DNA of 64,000 nucleotides from Clostridium swellfunianum. GTDB taxonomy: Bacteria; Bacillota; Clostridia; Clostridiales; Clostridiaceae. Location of the stretch: positions 3,022,036-3,086,035 of the forward strand of contig NZ_JAMOFV010000006.1 of NCBI RefSeq assembly GCF_023656515.1, in the 5' to 3' direction. Below are positions 8,937 through 18,398 of the stretch, piece by piece. A program made the translations under genes and the position numbers. Position 1 is the stretch's first letter, and each line of letters starts with the position of its first letter. The notes under the pieces are model-generated. The model saw only the letters and a program-made list of their open reading frames with translations, made no database searches and was not told where the DNA came from.

Positions 8937-9902
8937 GTGAAGACGATAACAACTACAAATAACAGTGCTGTAGATAATTTTACACCAGCTCTACGAAAGA
9001 AAAGCATTCTTAAAAGATACGCCGAGCACAAGTACTTTTTTATAATGTTCTTCCCAGTAGTATTATACTATTTGGTATTTCACTACGGTACGCTGTACGG
9101 GATACTTATAGCGTTTAAGGATTTCAGATCATTAGATGGAATTTGGAGCAGTCCTTGGGCTGGTCTTAAACATTTTAAAGCAATGATAGAAGATCCATAT
9201 TTCTTTACAGTATTAAAAAATACACTGATAATAAACTTTGGGAAATTACTAATAGGATTTCCAGCACCTATAATATTAGCTATCATGCTTAGTGAAATAA
9301 AGAAGGAAAGATTTAAGAAATTTGTTCAGACAGTGAGCTATATGCCTCACTTTCTATCATGGGTTGTTTTAGCAGGTATGCTTCTAGAAATCTTATCACC
9401 AAGTAGAGGTCCAATAAATGCGATTATAACTGCATTAGGGTTTAAACCTGTATTTTTTATTACTGAACCATACTGGTTTAGAAAAATTCTTGTAGGAAGT
9501 GAAATATGGAAAGGTATAGGATTTGGAGCAATTATTTATCTAGCTGCTATAAGCGGAATAAATCCAGAACAATATGAGGCTGCTGAGGTTGATGGGATAA
9601 ACAGATTTCAAAAACTTATCTATATAACTATTCCTTCAATAATGCCTGTAATTATTATAATGCTGATATTAAGAGCAGGTAACATAATAAATGATGACTT
9701 TGAGCAGGTATTTAACCTTATGAATGCGAAGGTTATGGAGGTTGGTGATGTTTTATCAACTTATACCTACAGGCAGGGACTTATAAACATGAACATGAGT
9801 TATGGAGCAGCAGTAGGATTATTTAAAAATGTTATAGCGTTAATTATGGTATTAAGTGCAAACTTTGTAGCATCTAAAATTAGCGACGATACATTATTTT
9901 AG
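8937..9902 (+). CDS. ABC oligosaccharide importer permease, LplB/UgpA type (module A)
   Basis: An integral membrane subunit of a carbohydrate ABC importer. It has six predicted membrane spans and the permease signature EAAEVDGINRFQKLIYITIP near residues 215-235, where the ATPase docks. The family is the LplB/YtcP pair, which accepts oligosaccharides rather than monosaccharides. I place the start at GTG 8937, because AGGAGG at 8924-8929 is seven bases upstream; the longer reading from a TTG at 8916 would contain that site. The partner permease follows after 11 bp and the binding lipoprotein after that. No ATPase gene is in the window, so a shared MsmX/UgpC-type ATPase is likely. Confidence 0.95.
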   Translation: MKTITTTNNSAVDNFTPALRKKSILKRYAEHKYFFIMFFPVVLYYLVFHYGTLYGILIAFKDFRSLDGIWSSPWAGLKHFKAMIEDPYFFTVLKNTLIINFGKLLIGFPAPIILAIMLSEIKKERFKKFVQTVSYMPHFLSWVVLAGMLLEILSPSRGPINAIITALGFKPVFFITEPYWFRKILVGSEIWKGIGFGAIIYLAAISGINPEQYEAAEVDGINRFQKLIYITIPSIMPVIIIMLILRAGNIINDDFEQVFNLMNAKVMEVGDVLSTYTYRQGLINMNMSYGAAVGLFKNVIALIMVLSANFVASKISDDTLF

Positions 9903-9913
9903 GAGGGGATATT

Positions 9914-10789
9914 ATGAAGGCAAAAAATACAACGTCAGATAAAGTGTTTTTGGCAGTTACTTATATAACACTTATACTTCTTACAGTAACGATATTATAT
10001 CCTCTGCTTCAAGTAATCACTATATCTTTAAGTTCAGCAGAGTCTATATATAAACCTGGAATGCATATTATACCAACGGATCTTGATTTTTCAGGATATA
10101 AAATAATATTTAAGAAGGAATTAATATGGACAAGTTATAGAAATACTATTGTAAGAACAGTAATAGGTACAGCTATAACAGTATTCCTTACTTTCTTAGG
10201 AGCTTATACATTATCTAAGAAGACATTACCACACAGGAAATTCTGGACAGGTTTTGTTACATTAACAATGTTCTTCTCAGGAGGAATGATACCTTCATAC
10301 TTGCTTGTGGTTAAAGTATTAAACATTAATAATACTATCTGGTCATTAGTGCTTCCAGGTGCTATTAATACATTTTATCTAATAGTTACAAGAAACTTTA
10401 TAGCAATGCTTCCAGAAAGCTTGGAGGAATCAGCCAAAATTGAAGGGGCAAATGATATTTATATCTTGTTTAAAATAATAATGCCTCTATCTATGCCAAT
10501 ACTTACAACAGTAGCCCTATATACTATGGTATATCACTGGAATGCTTGGTTTGATTGTATGATGTACATTCAAAATGAAAGCAAATATGTACTGCAGCTT
10601 GTCCTTAGAAGAATAATACTTGAAGGTGCTGATGCTACCGCAGAAATGAGCGGACAGGTAGTTAACACTAACCTAGAATCAATGAAAATGGCAACTTTAG
10701 TAGTTGCAATACTACCAATAATTTGTGTTTATCCATTTTTACAAAAGTACTTTGTACAAGGTATGTTAGTTGGTTCAGTTAAGGGTTAA
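9914..10789 (+). CDS. ABC oligosaccharide importer permease, YtcP/UgpE type (module A)
   Basis: The second permease of the module A importer has 291 residues and about six membrane helices. The EAA loop is visible as SLEESAKIEGANDIYILFKIIMP near residues 172-194. It ends in the family-typical YPFLQKYFVQGMLVGSVKG. AGGAGGGG lies 8 bases before ATG 9914, and the gene follows its partner by 11 bp in the same operon. Substrate identity is inferred from the lyase and GH88 genes downstream: unsaturated uronic-acid oligosaccharides made by the secreted PL8 enzyme. Confidence 0.95.
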   Translation: MKAKNTTSDKVFLAVTYITLILLTVTILYPLLQVITISLSSAESIYKPGMHIIPTDLDFSGYKIIFKKELIWTSYRNTIVRTVIGTAITVFLTFLGAYTLSKKTLPHRKFWTGFVTLTMFFSGGMIPSYLLVVKVLNINNTIWSLVLPGAINTFYLIVTRNFIAMLPESLEESAKIEGANDIYILFKIIMPLSMPILTTVALYTMVYHWNAWFDCMMYIQNESKYVLQLVLRRIILEGADATAEMSGQVVNTNLESMKMATLVVAILPIICVYPFLQKYFVQGMLVGSVKG

Positions 10790-10844
10790 AGCTTAAATGG
10801 AACCAAATTACATAAATAAAACTAAAAATTCGGGGGGAATAAAT

Positions 10845-12470
10845 ATGAAAAAAAGAACTGCTAAAATTGCATGTTTAGCTCTAACAGCTGTAATATCAGC
10901 TGGAATGCTTGCAGGCTGCAAGGGAAAAGACAAAGAAGCAGCAGGAGATGCATCAAAAAATGGACCAGTTACAATTGACTATATGGCTTATCAAATGCTT
11001 GGTCAGCCAGATTCAAATTCTCCAGTTGTTAAGAAGGTAGAAGAAAAGTTCAATACAAAATTTAACTTCTGGTTTGTAAACGGAAATAATCTTGATGAAG
11101 TGCTTAATGTTAAATTTGCAGCAGGAGAAATGCCTGATGTAATGAGAATACAAAACAAGGCAAATCTAGGAAAGTATAAGGATCAAGGAATACTAGCACC
11201 GCTTTCCAAAGAAGATATGAAAAAGTATATGCCAAACTACGTTAAGTTTATAGATGAAAAGTATCCAAATGCTTGGAAAGAAGTTAGTTATGATGGTAAG
11301 TTATACGCTATACCAACTACAACTTACGATTCAAACTACCCAACAGTAATAACCTGGAACAAGCAATGGCTTGATAACGTAGGTATTACAAAGATTCCTG
11401 AAACTCTAAAAGAGTATGAAGAAGCTTTCTACAAATTTAGAAATAACGATCCAGATAAAAATGGAAAGAAGGATACTTATGGTTTATCAGATACAATAAT
11501 GCCTACTATAATGGGTGCTTTTGATTACCCAGGTATATATAATATTGCACAGGCAATAAAGAAGAATGATTTAGCTTCTGCGCTACCAATATTCGTTACT
11601 CCAGATGATAAGGTAGTTATAGGTTCAATAATGCCAGGAAATAAGGAAGCATTAGCTACACTTCAAAAGTGGTATAAAGATGGAATAATAGATCCAGAAT
11701 TCATAACTGGTGAAAACACAGGAGGATATTGGGCAGATTCACAAGCTTTCTTTAATGGAAAAGTTGGTGTAACTGGTTTGTCCATGTTCTATCACTGGAG
11801 AAATGAATTAGATCCTAAAAATCCAAATGATAAGGGTGGACAAGTGTGGCAAAACTTTAAAAAGGTTAAGCCAGATGGACAAGTGGTATTTGGAAAGCCG
11901 GCAGTTGGACCTAGCGGAAAATCAGGAAGCCCAGCTTGGTCATTAACTTCTCAGCCAACAGCTATAACTGTTAAAGCTGCAAAGGATCCTAAGAAAATTG
12001 AAACAATCTACAAAATGATAGAAGCTTTACACACAGATAAAGCATACTTCAATCTAACTAAGTTTGGTATTGAAGGAACTGACTGGGAGACGGTTAACGG
12101 AGCTCCAGCAACTAAACACCCAGAGTGGAAATCATCTGATGGCGAAAAGCAAGGTATCGGAGATGTATTTAACCTAGGAACTATGCCAGATGAATTTAAG
12201 AGAAGCACTAACCCATTCCAATATGAGTTTGGAGATAAGTACTTTAAGTACAATGGCTATAGAAATGCATTTATCGCACCAGGAGCTGCTTTCCAAAAGT
12301 ATAGTAATAACCTTGCTAAGATAGTAACTGATGGATACTTGAAGATAATCACCGGCGAAAAGAGTGTTGACTATTTCGATGAAATGGTTGCAAAATTTAA
12401 GTCTAATGGGGGAGATGAAGTTCTTAAGGAACTTAACGACACTTACCTTACAATGATAGGAAAGAAATAA
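10845..12470 (+). CDS. Lipoprotein solute-binding protein of ABC importer (module A)
   Basis: An extracellular solute-binding protein of the large LplA/LipO type, 541 residues. A lipoprotein signal with lipobox LAGC (cysteine near residue 25) is followed by a flexible linker rich in Gly, Lys and Glu, so the protein is anchored to the outer face of the membrane. The sugar-binding fold runs from about 40 to the end, with typical WNKQWLDNVGI and TYGLSDTIMPTIMGAFD segments. I start it at ATG 10845, behind a GGGGGGAA ribosome binding site; the in-frame ATG at 10797 lacks a site and would bury the signal peptide. It should hand oligosaccharides to the two permeases just upstream. Confidence 0.95.
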   Translation: MKKRTAKIACLALTAVISAGMLAGCKGKDKEAAGDASKNGPVTIDYMAYQMLGQPDSNSPVVKKVEEKFNTKFNFWFVNGNNLDEVLNVKFAAGEMPDVMRIQNKANLGKYKDQGILAPLSKEDMKKYMPNYVKFIDEKYPNAWKEVSYDGKLYAIPTTTYDSNYPTVITWNKQWLDNVGITKIPETLKEYEEAFYKFRNNDPDKNGKKDTYGLSDTIMPTIMGAFDYPGIYNIAQAIKKNDLASALPIFVTPDDKVVIGSIMPGNKEALATLQKWYKDGIIDPEFITGENTGGYWADSQAFFNGKVGVTGLSMFYHWRNELDPKNPNDKGGQVWQNFKKVKPDGQVVFGKPAVGPSGKSGSPAWSLTSQPTAITVKAAKDPKKIETIYKMIEALHTDKAYFNLTKFGIEGTDWETVNGAPATKHPEWKSSDGEKQGIGDVFNLGTMPDEFKRSTNPFQYEFGDKYFKYNGYRNAFIAPGAAFQKYSNNLAKIVTDGYLKIITGEKSVDYFDEMVAKFKSNGGDEVLKELNDTYLTMIGKK

Positions 12471-12482
12471 TAAATTTACAAG

Positions 12483-12514
12483 ACTATAGACGCTTATATT
12501 TAAGCGTCTATAGT
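12483..12514. other. Perfect 14-bp hairpin after the binding-protein gene
   Basis: ACTATAGACGCTTA pairs with TAAGCGTCTATAGT. There is no T-run after it. It could stabilise the binding-protein mRNA or partly terminate, which would set a high ratio of binding protein to downstream enzymes. Confidence 0.65.
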
Positions 12515-12662
12515 TACATAGTAGGCTAATAACTATGACAAAATAGAAGTTTTAAAGGCAATTACATGGCATATATATTTTTTCCCTAGATATATTCCAC
12601 GAAGGCGAAAATACCGTAGGGGATTCAATTGGAAGGATAATTAGTAAAGAGGATGGTTTAAC

Positions 12663-12992
12663 ATGTTTGTATTAAATGATTTAACACAATGTAAGCAACT
12701 TGATGAGAAGGTTTCGAGAAAGGTACTTGGCTGTGGAGGCAGCCTTCTCATGGCTGAAGTTAGCTTTAAAAAAGATGGCATAGGACAAATTCATAGCCAT
12801 GAAGAATATGAACAGGTTTCATATATCGTTAAAGGAAGCTTTAAAGTAACTGTTGGAGAGGAAGCAAAAGTTTTAAAGGCTGGAGACAGCTTTTATGCGG
12901 ATAAAAATACTCCTCATGGAGTTATAGCTTTGGAAGATTCCATCATATTAGATATTTTTACACCATTAAGAAAAGATTTTATCGAAGTATAA
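12663..12992 (+). CDS. Small single-domain cupin
   Basis: A 109-residue cupin with the two conserved motifs. Likely metal ligands are His44, His46 and Glu50 in IHSHEEYEQVSYIVKG, and His85 in NTPHGVIAL. It has no signal peptide. Cupins this small are metal-binding isomerases, sugar-binding proteins or dioxygenases, and the fold alone does not decide. It sits between the importer and the secreted PL8 lyase, with 29 bp to the PL8 start, so it probably belongs to the same operon and acts on an intermediate such as an unsaturated uronate or keto-uronate. That role is inferred. A GAGG site precedes ATG 12663. Confidence 0.88.
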   Translation: MFVLNDLTQCKQLDEKVSRKVLGCGGSLLMAEVSFKKDGIGQIHSHEEYEQVSYIVKGSFKVTVGEEAKVLKAGDSFYADKNTPHGVIALEDSIILDIFTPLRKDFIEV

Positions 12993-13021
12993 AGCAATTT
13001 TAAATTAGTATGGGGGTAAGT

Positions 13022-16000
13022 ATGAAAAATTTGAAAATTAAAAGATTATCACTAACCTTTACATTAATATTTTTAGTTAATTTATTAGCGGGTGTTATTC
13101 CACTATCTACTAAAGTAAAAGCTGTTGAATCAATACAAGACAGGGTAGAAATCATAAATAACGGAAATTTTGATTTGACAGAAAAAATTACAGACTCATT
13201 TTCGGTTATGTGGGAACAAGCTATTAAGCCGTTATCATGGGATATGAGAAAATACGGAACCTACACTGCACCAAATGGCACAATGGTTTCAGATATTTAT
13301 CATACACAAGGGAAAGCAGTGAAAGTACAGCTAAACAATTCAGTAGGTTTCTTACAACAAGTAAGCAAAACTGTAGTACCAGGAAGGAATTATAGTTTTA
13401 GCTCCTGGGTAAAAACAGAAAATTTGACTACAGTAAATTATTCTAATAAGCCTATGCTTGTGAGAGTAGAGCAATTAGATAAGGCTGGGGCAACTATATC
13501 TTCAACGAGAGCAGATTTAAAGGTATTCTCAGGTACAAATGATTGGTCAAATGTTTCAGGAAACATAACTGCAGCAGTTAATGCCAGCACAATCAAAATT
13601 GTATTTGTTTTTGGAGTTGTAACAGCAACTGGCGGGGGAGCAACAGGAACAGTATGGGTAGATGATGTTAGCTTAACTGAGCCTGTTATACCATTAACTG
13701 CTTTAAGTTTAAATAATAGCAGCTTAGAGGTTCCAATAGGATGGTCAGAGACCTTATCTATAGCTTATTCTCCAAGTAATGCATCTTTTAAACAAGTTAC
13801 ATGGAGCTCATCAGATTCTACTGTAGCTGAAGTAAAGGATGGCACGATAAAAATGCTTAGAGCTGGAACTGCAACAATTACTGCCGAATCAACTATTTAT
13901 CCTGATATTAAGGCGAGTTGTACAGTAAAAGCACTTGAAGGAGAGGTTCCGGTAAAGAGTATAGCCTTAGATAAAAACTCTATTATTTTACAAGCGGGTA
14001 AAGCAGAAATAATAACAGCACAAATAAGTCCTGCTTATGCTTCGAATAAAGAAGTAATATGGACTTCCTCAGATAGTTCTGTTGCCAATGTTGTTAATGG
14101 AATAGTTAAAAGCAATAAAGCTGGAACAGCCGTTATTACAGCTAAAACAGCAGACGGTGGATACATAGCTAATTGCAGCGTTACAGTTACAGCTGCGGCA
14201 GAAGACGAATATGATAAGCTCAGAAACAAATGGCGTGCATTAACTATACCAGATGCAAATGTAGTGAACAGCGATTCTCAAATTAAAAATATAACTGCTT
14301 TAGCTGGAGAAAGAGGACGAGAACTATGGGATTCCATGGATAAATCATCAGACAGAACTTATTTATGGGCTGATGCGTCAAGCACTACAAATTCAGCACA
14401 TGTAACTACAAGTTATAAAAATCTGTTTGAGATGAGCAAAGCTTTTGTTATGGAAGGCTCTGAGCTTAAGGACAATGCTCAACTGCTAAAAGATATAATT
14501 AGTGGTCTAAAATGGCTTAATGTTAACCGATATAAAAATAATCAAAGATATAATAATTGGTGGGACTGGGAAGTTGGAGTTCCGCAGCAGTTAAATAACA
14601 CAATGGTACTTTTATATGAGTACTTAAGCGATGCAGACATAAATGCCTATTTAACTACGATAGACAGTTATGTACCAAATCCAACGAAGCAGCAAAATCA
14701 AGCTGTTACATCTACAGGAGCTAATAGAGTTGATCTTTGTAAGGTGGTAGGACTAAGAGGAATACTGGGCAAAAATGCTTATAAGGTTAGTATAGCAAGC
14801 GAAAGCTTGAGTCCGGTATTTGAAATTGTTACCTCAGGGGATGGATTTTACAAGGATGGTTCCTTTGTTCAGCATAACAACATTGCTTATACTGCAACCT
14901 ATGGAAGCGTACTTATGGGAGGAGTAGGAGAACTTTTATATTTGCTTAGTGACAGTAAATGGTCTGTAACAAATGCTAGTCTAAATAATATGTACGAGGC
15001 AATTATAAAATCTTTCTATCCTGTAATATATAAAGGGAATTTCATAGAAGGTGTTAAAGGCAGAGCAATATCAAGACCAGAAGAACAAGGTAGCGGAGGA
15101 ACTGTAGCAGGTTTTATGCTGAAATACTTTGCAAGGTCCGCTCCAGCAGAGTTAAGAGAAAAGTATAAAGCCATAGTTAAGTATTGGATACAGGCAAACA
15201 ATTATAAAGATATGGTTCAAACCTCAAAGGATATACCCTTTATAATAGAAGCTAAGAAATTAATGAATGATAGTTCAATAGTGCCTGAAGCAGAATTAAT
15301 AGGAAACTTTAATTTTGCTAATATGGATAGAGTAGTACATAGAACTCCTGGGTTTACATTTGGGTTAAGCATGTATTCAAGCAGAATAGCCTCCTATGAG
15401 GGAAATATGAATGGCGAAAACCTAAAAGGCTGGCATACAGGCGACGGAATGACTTACATGTATAACAATGATCTAAGCCAGTACAATGAGGATTTTTGGG
15501 CTACTGTAAATCCATACAGATTACCTGGCACTACAGTAGATACAAAAACTCTTTCTGTTGGTCAAGGAACTGCTAAAACTTCTTCTCAGGCTTGGGTTGG
15601 AGGCAGCACTCTTTCTAATCTTTATGGTACAGCAGGAATGTTCTTAGACAGCTCAAAGGCGTACGGGATAAATCTAAAAGCTAAAAAATCCTGGTTTATG
15701 TTTGATGATGAAATAGTGGCTCTTGGGGCAGATATAAACAGTACAGACAATAGGACTATTGAAACAATAATTGATAATAAAAAGTTAAATGCTAATGGAG
15801 CTAACAAGCTTATTGTTGATGGAGAAGAAAAATCTTCCCAATTAGGATGGTGCAATACAATAGTTAATCCAAAGTGGGCTCATCTTGAAGGAAATAATGC
15901 TGACTCTAGCATTGGTTATTATTTTCCAAAAGGTTCAAATATTAATTTTCTAAGAGAAGCTAGAGAAGGAAGCTGGAAAGATATTAATTCAACAAAATCA

Positions 16001-17047
16001 GATGCAAAAATAGTTAAAAACTATTTGACAATGTGGTATGACCACGGAGCAAACCCAGCTGCTGCTGAATATTCCTATGTAATGCTTCCAAATAAAACTG
16101 CTGAGGGAGTAAGCAGCTACTCTCAAAATCCAGATGTATCTATAGTTGAAAATAACTCTGAAGTTCAGGCAGTTAAGGAAAAGAAACTTAATATTTTAGC
16201 TGCAAACTTCTGGAACGATGCAGTTAAGAAAGTAGATTACTTAACTGTAGATAGGAAAGCTTCTGTAATGGTTAAGGAAAATGGCAAGTATGTAGAGGTA
16301 TCCGTTTCAGACCCTACTATGATTAATAAGGGAGTAATTAATGTTGAGCTTCATAGAATTGGAGTTGAAGAACTTCTAAATAATCCTGCAATAAAGGTTA
16401 CTCAGTTTGAACCTACTATAAAATTTGAAGTTGATGTAAATGGAGCAAAGGGAGAAAGCTTTACTGCTAAATTCTTGATTAAAGATACAGTGGCTCCGAC
16501 TGTTCCTTCAAATTTAATTTGCGAAGAAAAAACCTCAGAATCTGCTCTGATTTCATGGGCTCCTTCTGCCGATAATGTAGGTGTAGCGGGATACGAAATA
16601 TATAAGAATGATATTCTTATCGACAGAGTATCAGGCAGTATTACAAGTTATAGGGCAACTGAACTACAACAGCTAACTGAGTACAACTTCTCTATTAAAG
16701 CTTATGATGAAGAAGGAAATTTATCGGAAACTAGCCCAATTCTATCTATAAAGACTAAAGACGGGGAAGCGCCATCTTTACCAACAAAGCTTAAACATGA
16801 GGAGAAAGAAAATAATAGTATAACAATCAAATGGCAGACATCAAGCGATAATGTTGGTGTTGAAGGCTATGAAATCTATGTGGATGATATCTTGTTTGCA
16901 ACTACCTCAGAAAATGGTTGCATGTATAATGTGACAGGCTTAGAGAAAGCACGCAAATATAAATTTTATATCAAAGCTTTTGATAAAGATGGAAATGTTT
17001 CAGATGCTAGTGAAGATATAATTATTAAAACTAAAAATAAAAAATAA
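13022..17047 (+). CDS. Secreted modular PL8 polysaccharide lyase (hyaluronate/chondroitin/xanthan lyase family), module A
   Basis: An endolytic beta-eliminating lyase for uronic-acid polymers, 1341 residues. Order: signal peptide (1-34), carbohydrate-binding-like domain (about 38-225), two BIG2 Ig-like repeats (about 226-390), PL8 alpha/alpha-toroid plus beta-sandwich domains (about 395-1150), and two fibronectin type III domains (from about 1154 and 1246). Catalytic residues line up with pneumococcal hyaluronate lyase N349, H399, Y408 and R462 as Asn568, His618, Tyr627 and Arg681, with identical spacing of 50, 9 and 54 residues. There is no LPXTG anchor or S-layer domain, so it is probably released. 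ATG 13022 follows GGGGGT; the ATG at 13010 lacks a site. Hyaluronan or chondroitin is favoured by the neighbouring GH88 and heparinase genes. Confidence 0.95.
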   Translation: MKNLKIKRLSLTFTLIFLVNLLAGVIPLSTKVKAVESIQDRVEIINNGNFDLTEKITDSFSVMWEQAIKPLSWDMRKYGTYTAPNGTMVSDIYHTQGKAVKVQLNNSVGFLQQVSKTVVPGRNYSFSSWVKTENLTTVNYSNKPMLVRVEQLDKAGATISSTRADLKVFSGTNDWSNVSGNITAAVNASTIKIVFVFGVVTATGGGATGTVWVDDVSLTEPVIPLTALSLNNSSLEVPIGWSETLSIAYSPSNASFKQVTWSSSDSTVAEVKDGTIKMLRAGTATITAESTIYPDIKASCTVKALEGEVPVKSIALDKNSIILQAGKAEIITAQISPAYASNKEVIWTSSDSSVANVVNGIVKSNKAGTAVITAKTADGGYIANCSVTVTAAAEDEYDKLRNKWRALTIPDANVVNSDSQIKNITALAGERGRELWDSMDKSSDRTYLWADASSTTNSAHVTTSYKNLFEMSKAFVMEGSELKDNAQLLKDIISGLKWLNVNRYKNNQRYNNWWDWEVGVPQQLNNTMVLLYEYLSDADINAYLTTIDSYVPNPTKQQNQAVTSTGANRVDLCKVVGLRGILGKNAYKVSIASESLSPVFEIVTSGDGFYKDGSFVQHNNIAYTATYGSVLMGGVGELLYLLSDSKWSVTNASLNNMYEAIIKSFYPVIYKGNFIEGVKGRAISRPEEQGSGGTVAGFMLKYFARSAPAELREKYKAIVKYWIQANNYKDMVQTSKDIPFIIEAKKLMNDSSIVPEAELIGNFNFANMDRVVHRTPGFTFGLSMYSSRIASYEGNMNGENLKGWHTGDGMTYMYNNDLSQYNEDFWATVNPYRLPGTTVDTKTLSVGQGTAKTSSQAWVGGSTLSNLYGTAGMFLDSSKAYGINLKAKKSWFMFDDEIVALGADINSTDNRTIETIIDNKKLNANGANKLIVDGEEKSSQLGWCNTIVNPKWAHLEGNNADSSIGYYFPKGSNINFLREAREGSWKDINSTKSDAKIVKNYLTMWYDHGANPAAAEYSYVMLPNKTAEGVSSYSQNPDVSIVENNSEVQAVKEKKLNILAANFWNDAVKKVDYLTVDRKASVMVKENGKYVEVSVSDPTMINKGVINVELHRIGVEELLNNPAIKVTQFEPTIKFEVDVNGAKGESFTAKFLIKDTVAPTVPSNLICEEKTSESALISWAPSADNVGVAGYEIYKNDILIDRVSGSITSYRATELQQLTEYNFSIKAYDEEGNLSETSPILSIKTKDGEAPSLPTKLKHEEKENNSITIKWQTSSDNVGVEGYEIYVDDILFATTSENGCMYNVTGLEKARKYKFYIKAFDKDGNVSDASEDIIIKTKNKK

Positions 17048-17076
17048 CTAATAGCATATTTGTATATTTTTCTGGG

Positions 17077-17106
17077 TTCCTCGCAGCTTTAAATTGCTGC
17101 GAGGAA
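17077..17106. other. Hairpin between PL8 and GH88 genes
   Basis: TTCCTCGCAGC (17077-17087) and GCTGCGAGGAA (17096-17106) form an 11-bp GC-rich stem with an 8-nt loop. No T-run follows on either strand, so it may act as an mRNA-processing or stability element inside the operon. Confidence 0.6.
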
Positions 17107-17178
17107 ATCCAACTTTATTAGGCAGAGTGTTTTTATAAATTAGAACAATTAAACTTTAATATAAGTGGAGGATATAAT

Positions 17179-18369
17179 ATGTCTTATATCATCGATGAAG
17201 GAATAAAACAGAAAGAGAAGTATAGTATTAAACCTAAATTGGATAAAAAACAAATTGATGAAGCAATCAAGCAAGTTTTGCTTAAGATAGATGAAAATAT
17301 TGAGGTGTTTTCAGAGAGAGTTCCCGCTTCTTCTAGCGTCAATCAAGTATATCCAGCAGTAGACAACAATGATTGGACAGGAGGCTTTTGGACAGGAATG
17401 CTATGGCTTGCCTACGAGGTTACTGGTAGTGTAAAATATAGGAAAGCTGCAGAAAATCACCTTGAGATATTCAGGGAAAGATTAGAAAAAAGAATTGTAG
17501 TAGACCATCACGACATGGGGTTTTTATATACTTTATCTTGTGTAAATGCCTATAGGCTTACAGAGAATGAATTTGCAAAAGAAACAGCCATAAAGGCTGC
17601 CGATATACTTATAGAAAGATATCATGAAAAAGCAGGGATAATACAGGCCTGGGGAGATTTAAAAGATGAAAGTCAGAGCGGCAGAATGATAATAGACTGC
17701 AATATGAATCTACCACTTTTATATTGGGCTTCTGAGGTAACAGGAGATACCAAGTACCGAGATATTGCTTGTAATCATGTAAGCAGAGCTGCAAAGTATA
17801 TTGTAAGAGAAGATTCCTCAACTTACCACACTTATTATATGGATACAAACACAGGAAAACCAAAGAAAGGAACGACTCACCAAGGTTATTCAGATAATTC
17901 CTGCTGGGCAAGAGGACAAGCTTGGGCAATATACGGGTTTCCTTTAAGCTATAACTACACAAAGGATTACAATTTAGTAGAGCTTACAAAAAAGGTTGCG
18001 AACTATTATATAAACAGACTTCCAGAGGACTGTGTGCCATACTGGGATTTAGTATTTACAGATAAGGATGGTGAAGAGAAGGATAGCTCTACTGCAGCTA
18101 TAGCTGCTTGCGGATTAATGGAACTGGCAAAGCATCTTCCTCTATGCGATGAATATAAGACTTATTACGAAAATGCAGCAATAAACATGGTAAAGTCACT
18201 ATATGAAAAATATACAACAAAAGATTGTAAGGAAAGTAATGGTCTTCTTCTTCACGGGGTTTATGCAAAACCTCAAGGTGTTGGAGTAGATGAGTGCTGT
18301 ATTTGGGGTGACTACTATTACTTTGAAGCTCTTGTTAGAGCTATAAAGGATTGGCAGCTTTATTGGTAA
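17179..18369 (+). CDS. ugl: GH88 unsaturated glucuronyl hydrolase, module A
   Basis: This enzyme hydrolyses the unsaturated uronic acid from the non-reducing end of lyase products, giving 4-deoxy-5-keto-uronate for KduI and a free amino sugar or oligosaccharide. It has 396 residues, full length for the family, and no signal peptide, so it works in the cytoplasm on imported products. The two essential aspartates of Bacillus UGL (D88 and D149, 61 residues apart) correspond to Asp112 in DHHDMGFLY and Asp173 in RMIIDCNMN, also 61 apart. The stretch THQGYSDNSCWARGQAW is typical of GH88. A close paralogue lies at 46812. AGTGGAGG precedes ATG 17179. The heparinase-type lyase gene follows after 29 bp. 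Confidence 0.97.
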   Translation: MSYIIDEGIKQKEKYSIKPKLDKKQIDEAIKQVLLKIDENIEVFSERVPASSSVNQVYPAVDNNDWTGGFWTGMLWLAYEVTGSVKYRKAAENHLEIFRERLEKRIVVDHHDMGFLYTLSCVNAYRLTENEFAKETAIKAADILIERYHEKAGIIQAWGDLKDESQSGRMIIDCNMNLPLLYWASEVTGDTKYRDIACNHVSRAAKYIVREDSSTYHTYYMDTNTGKPKKGTTHQGYSDNSCWARGQAWAIYGFPLSYNYTKDYNLVELTKKVANYYINRLPEDCVPYWDLVFTDKDGEEKDSSTAAIAACGLMELAKHLPLCDEYKTYYENAAINMVKSLYEKYTTKDCKESNGLLLHGVYAKPQGVGVDECCIWGDYYYFEALVRAIKDWQLYW

Positions 18370-18398
18370 AAGAATTGTTAACAATAGGAGAAAGTAAA

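Noticed and set aside
13022-17047. Xanthan lyase as the specific name of the PL8 enzymes
   Set aside because: The catalytic residues do not separate hyaluronate, chondroitin and xanthan lyases; the window has no enzymes for pyruvylated mannose side chains, so a family-level name is safer.
17609-17962. 117-codon open frame on the - strand
   Set aside because: It lies antisense inside the GH88 gene, which has full catalytic motifs, and has no recognisable domain.
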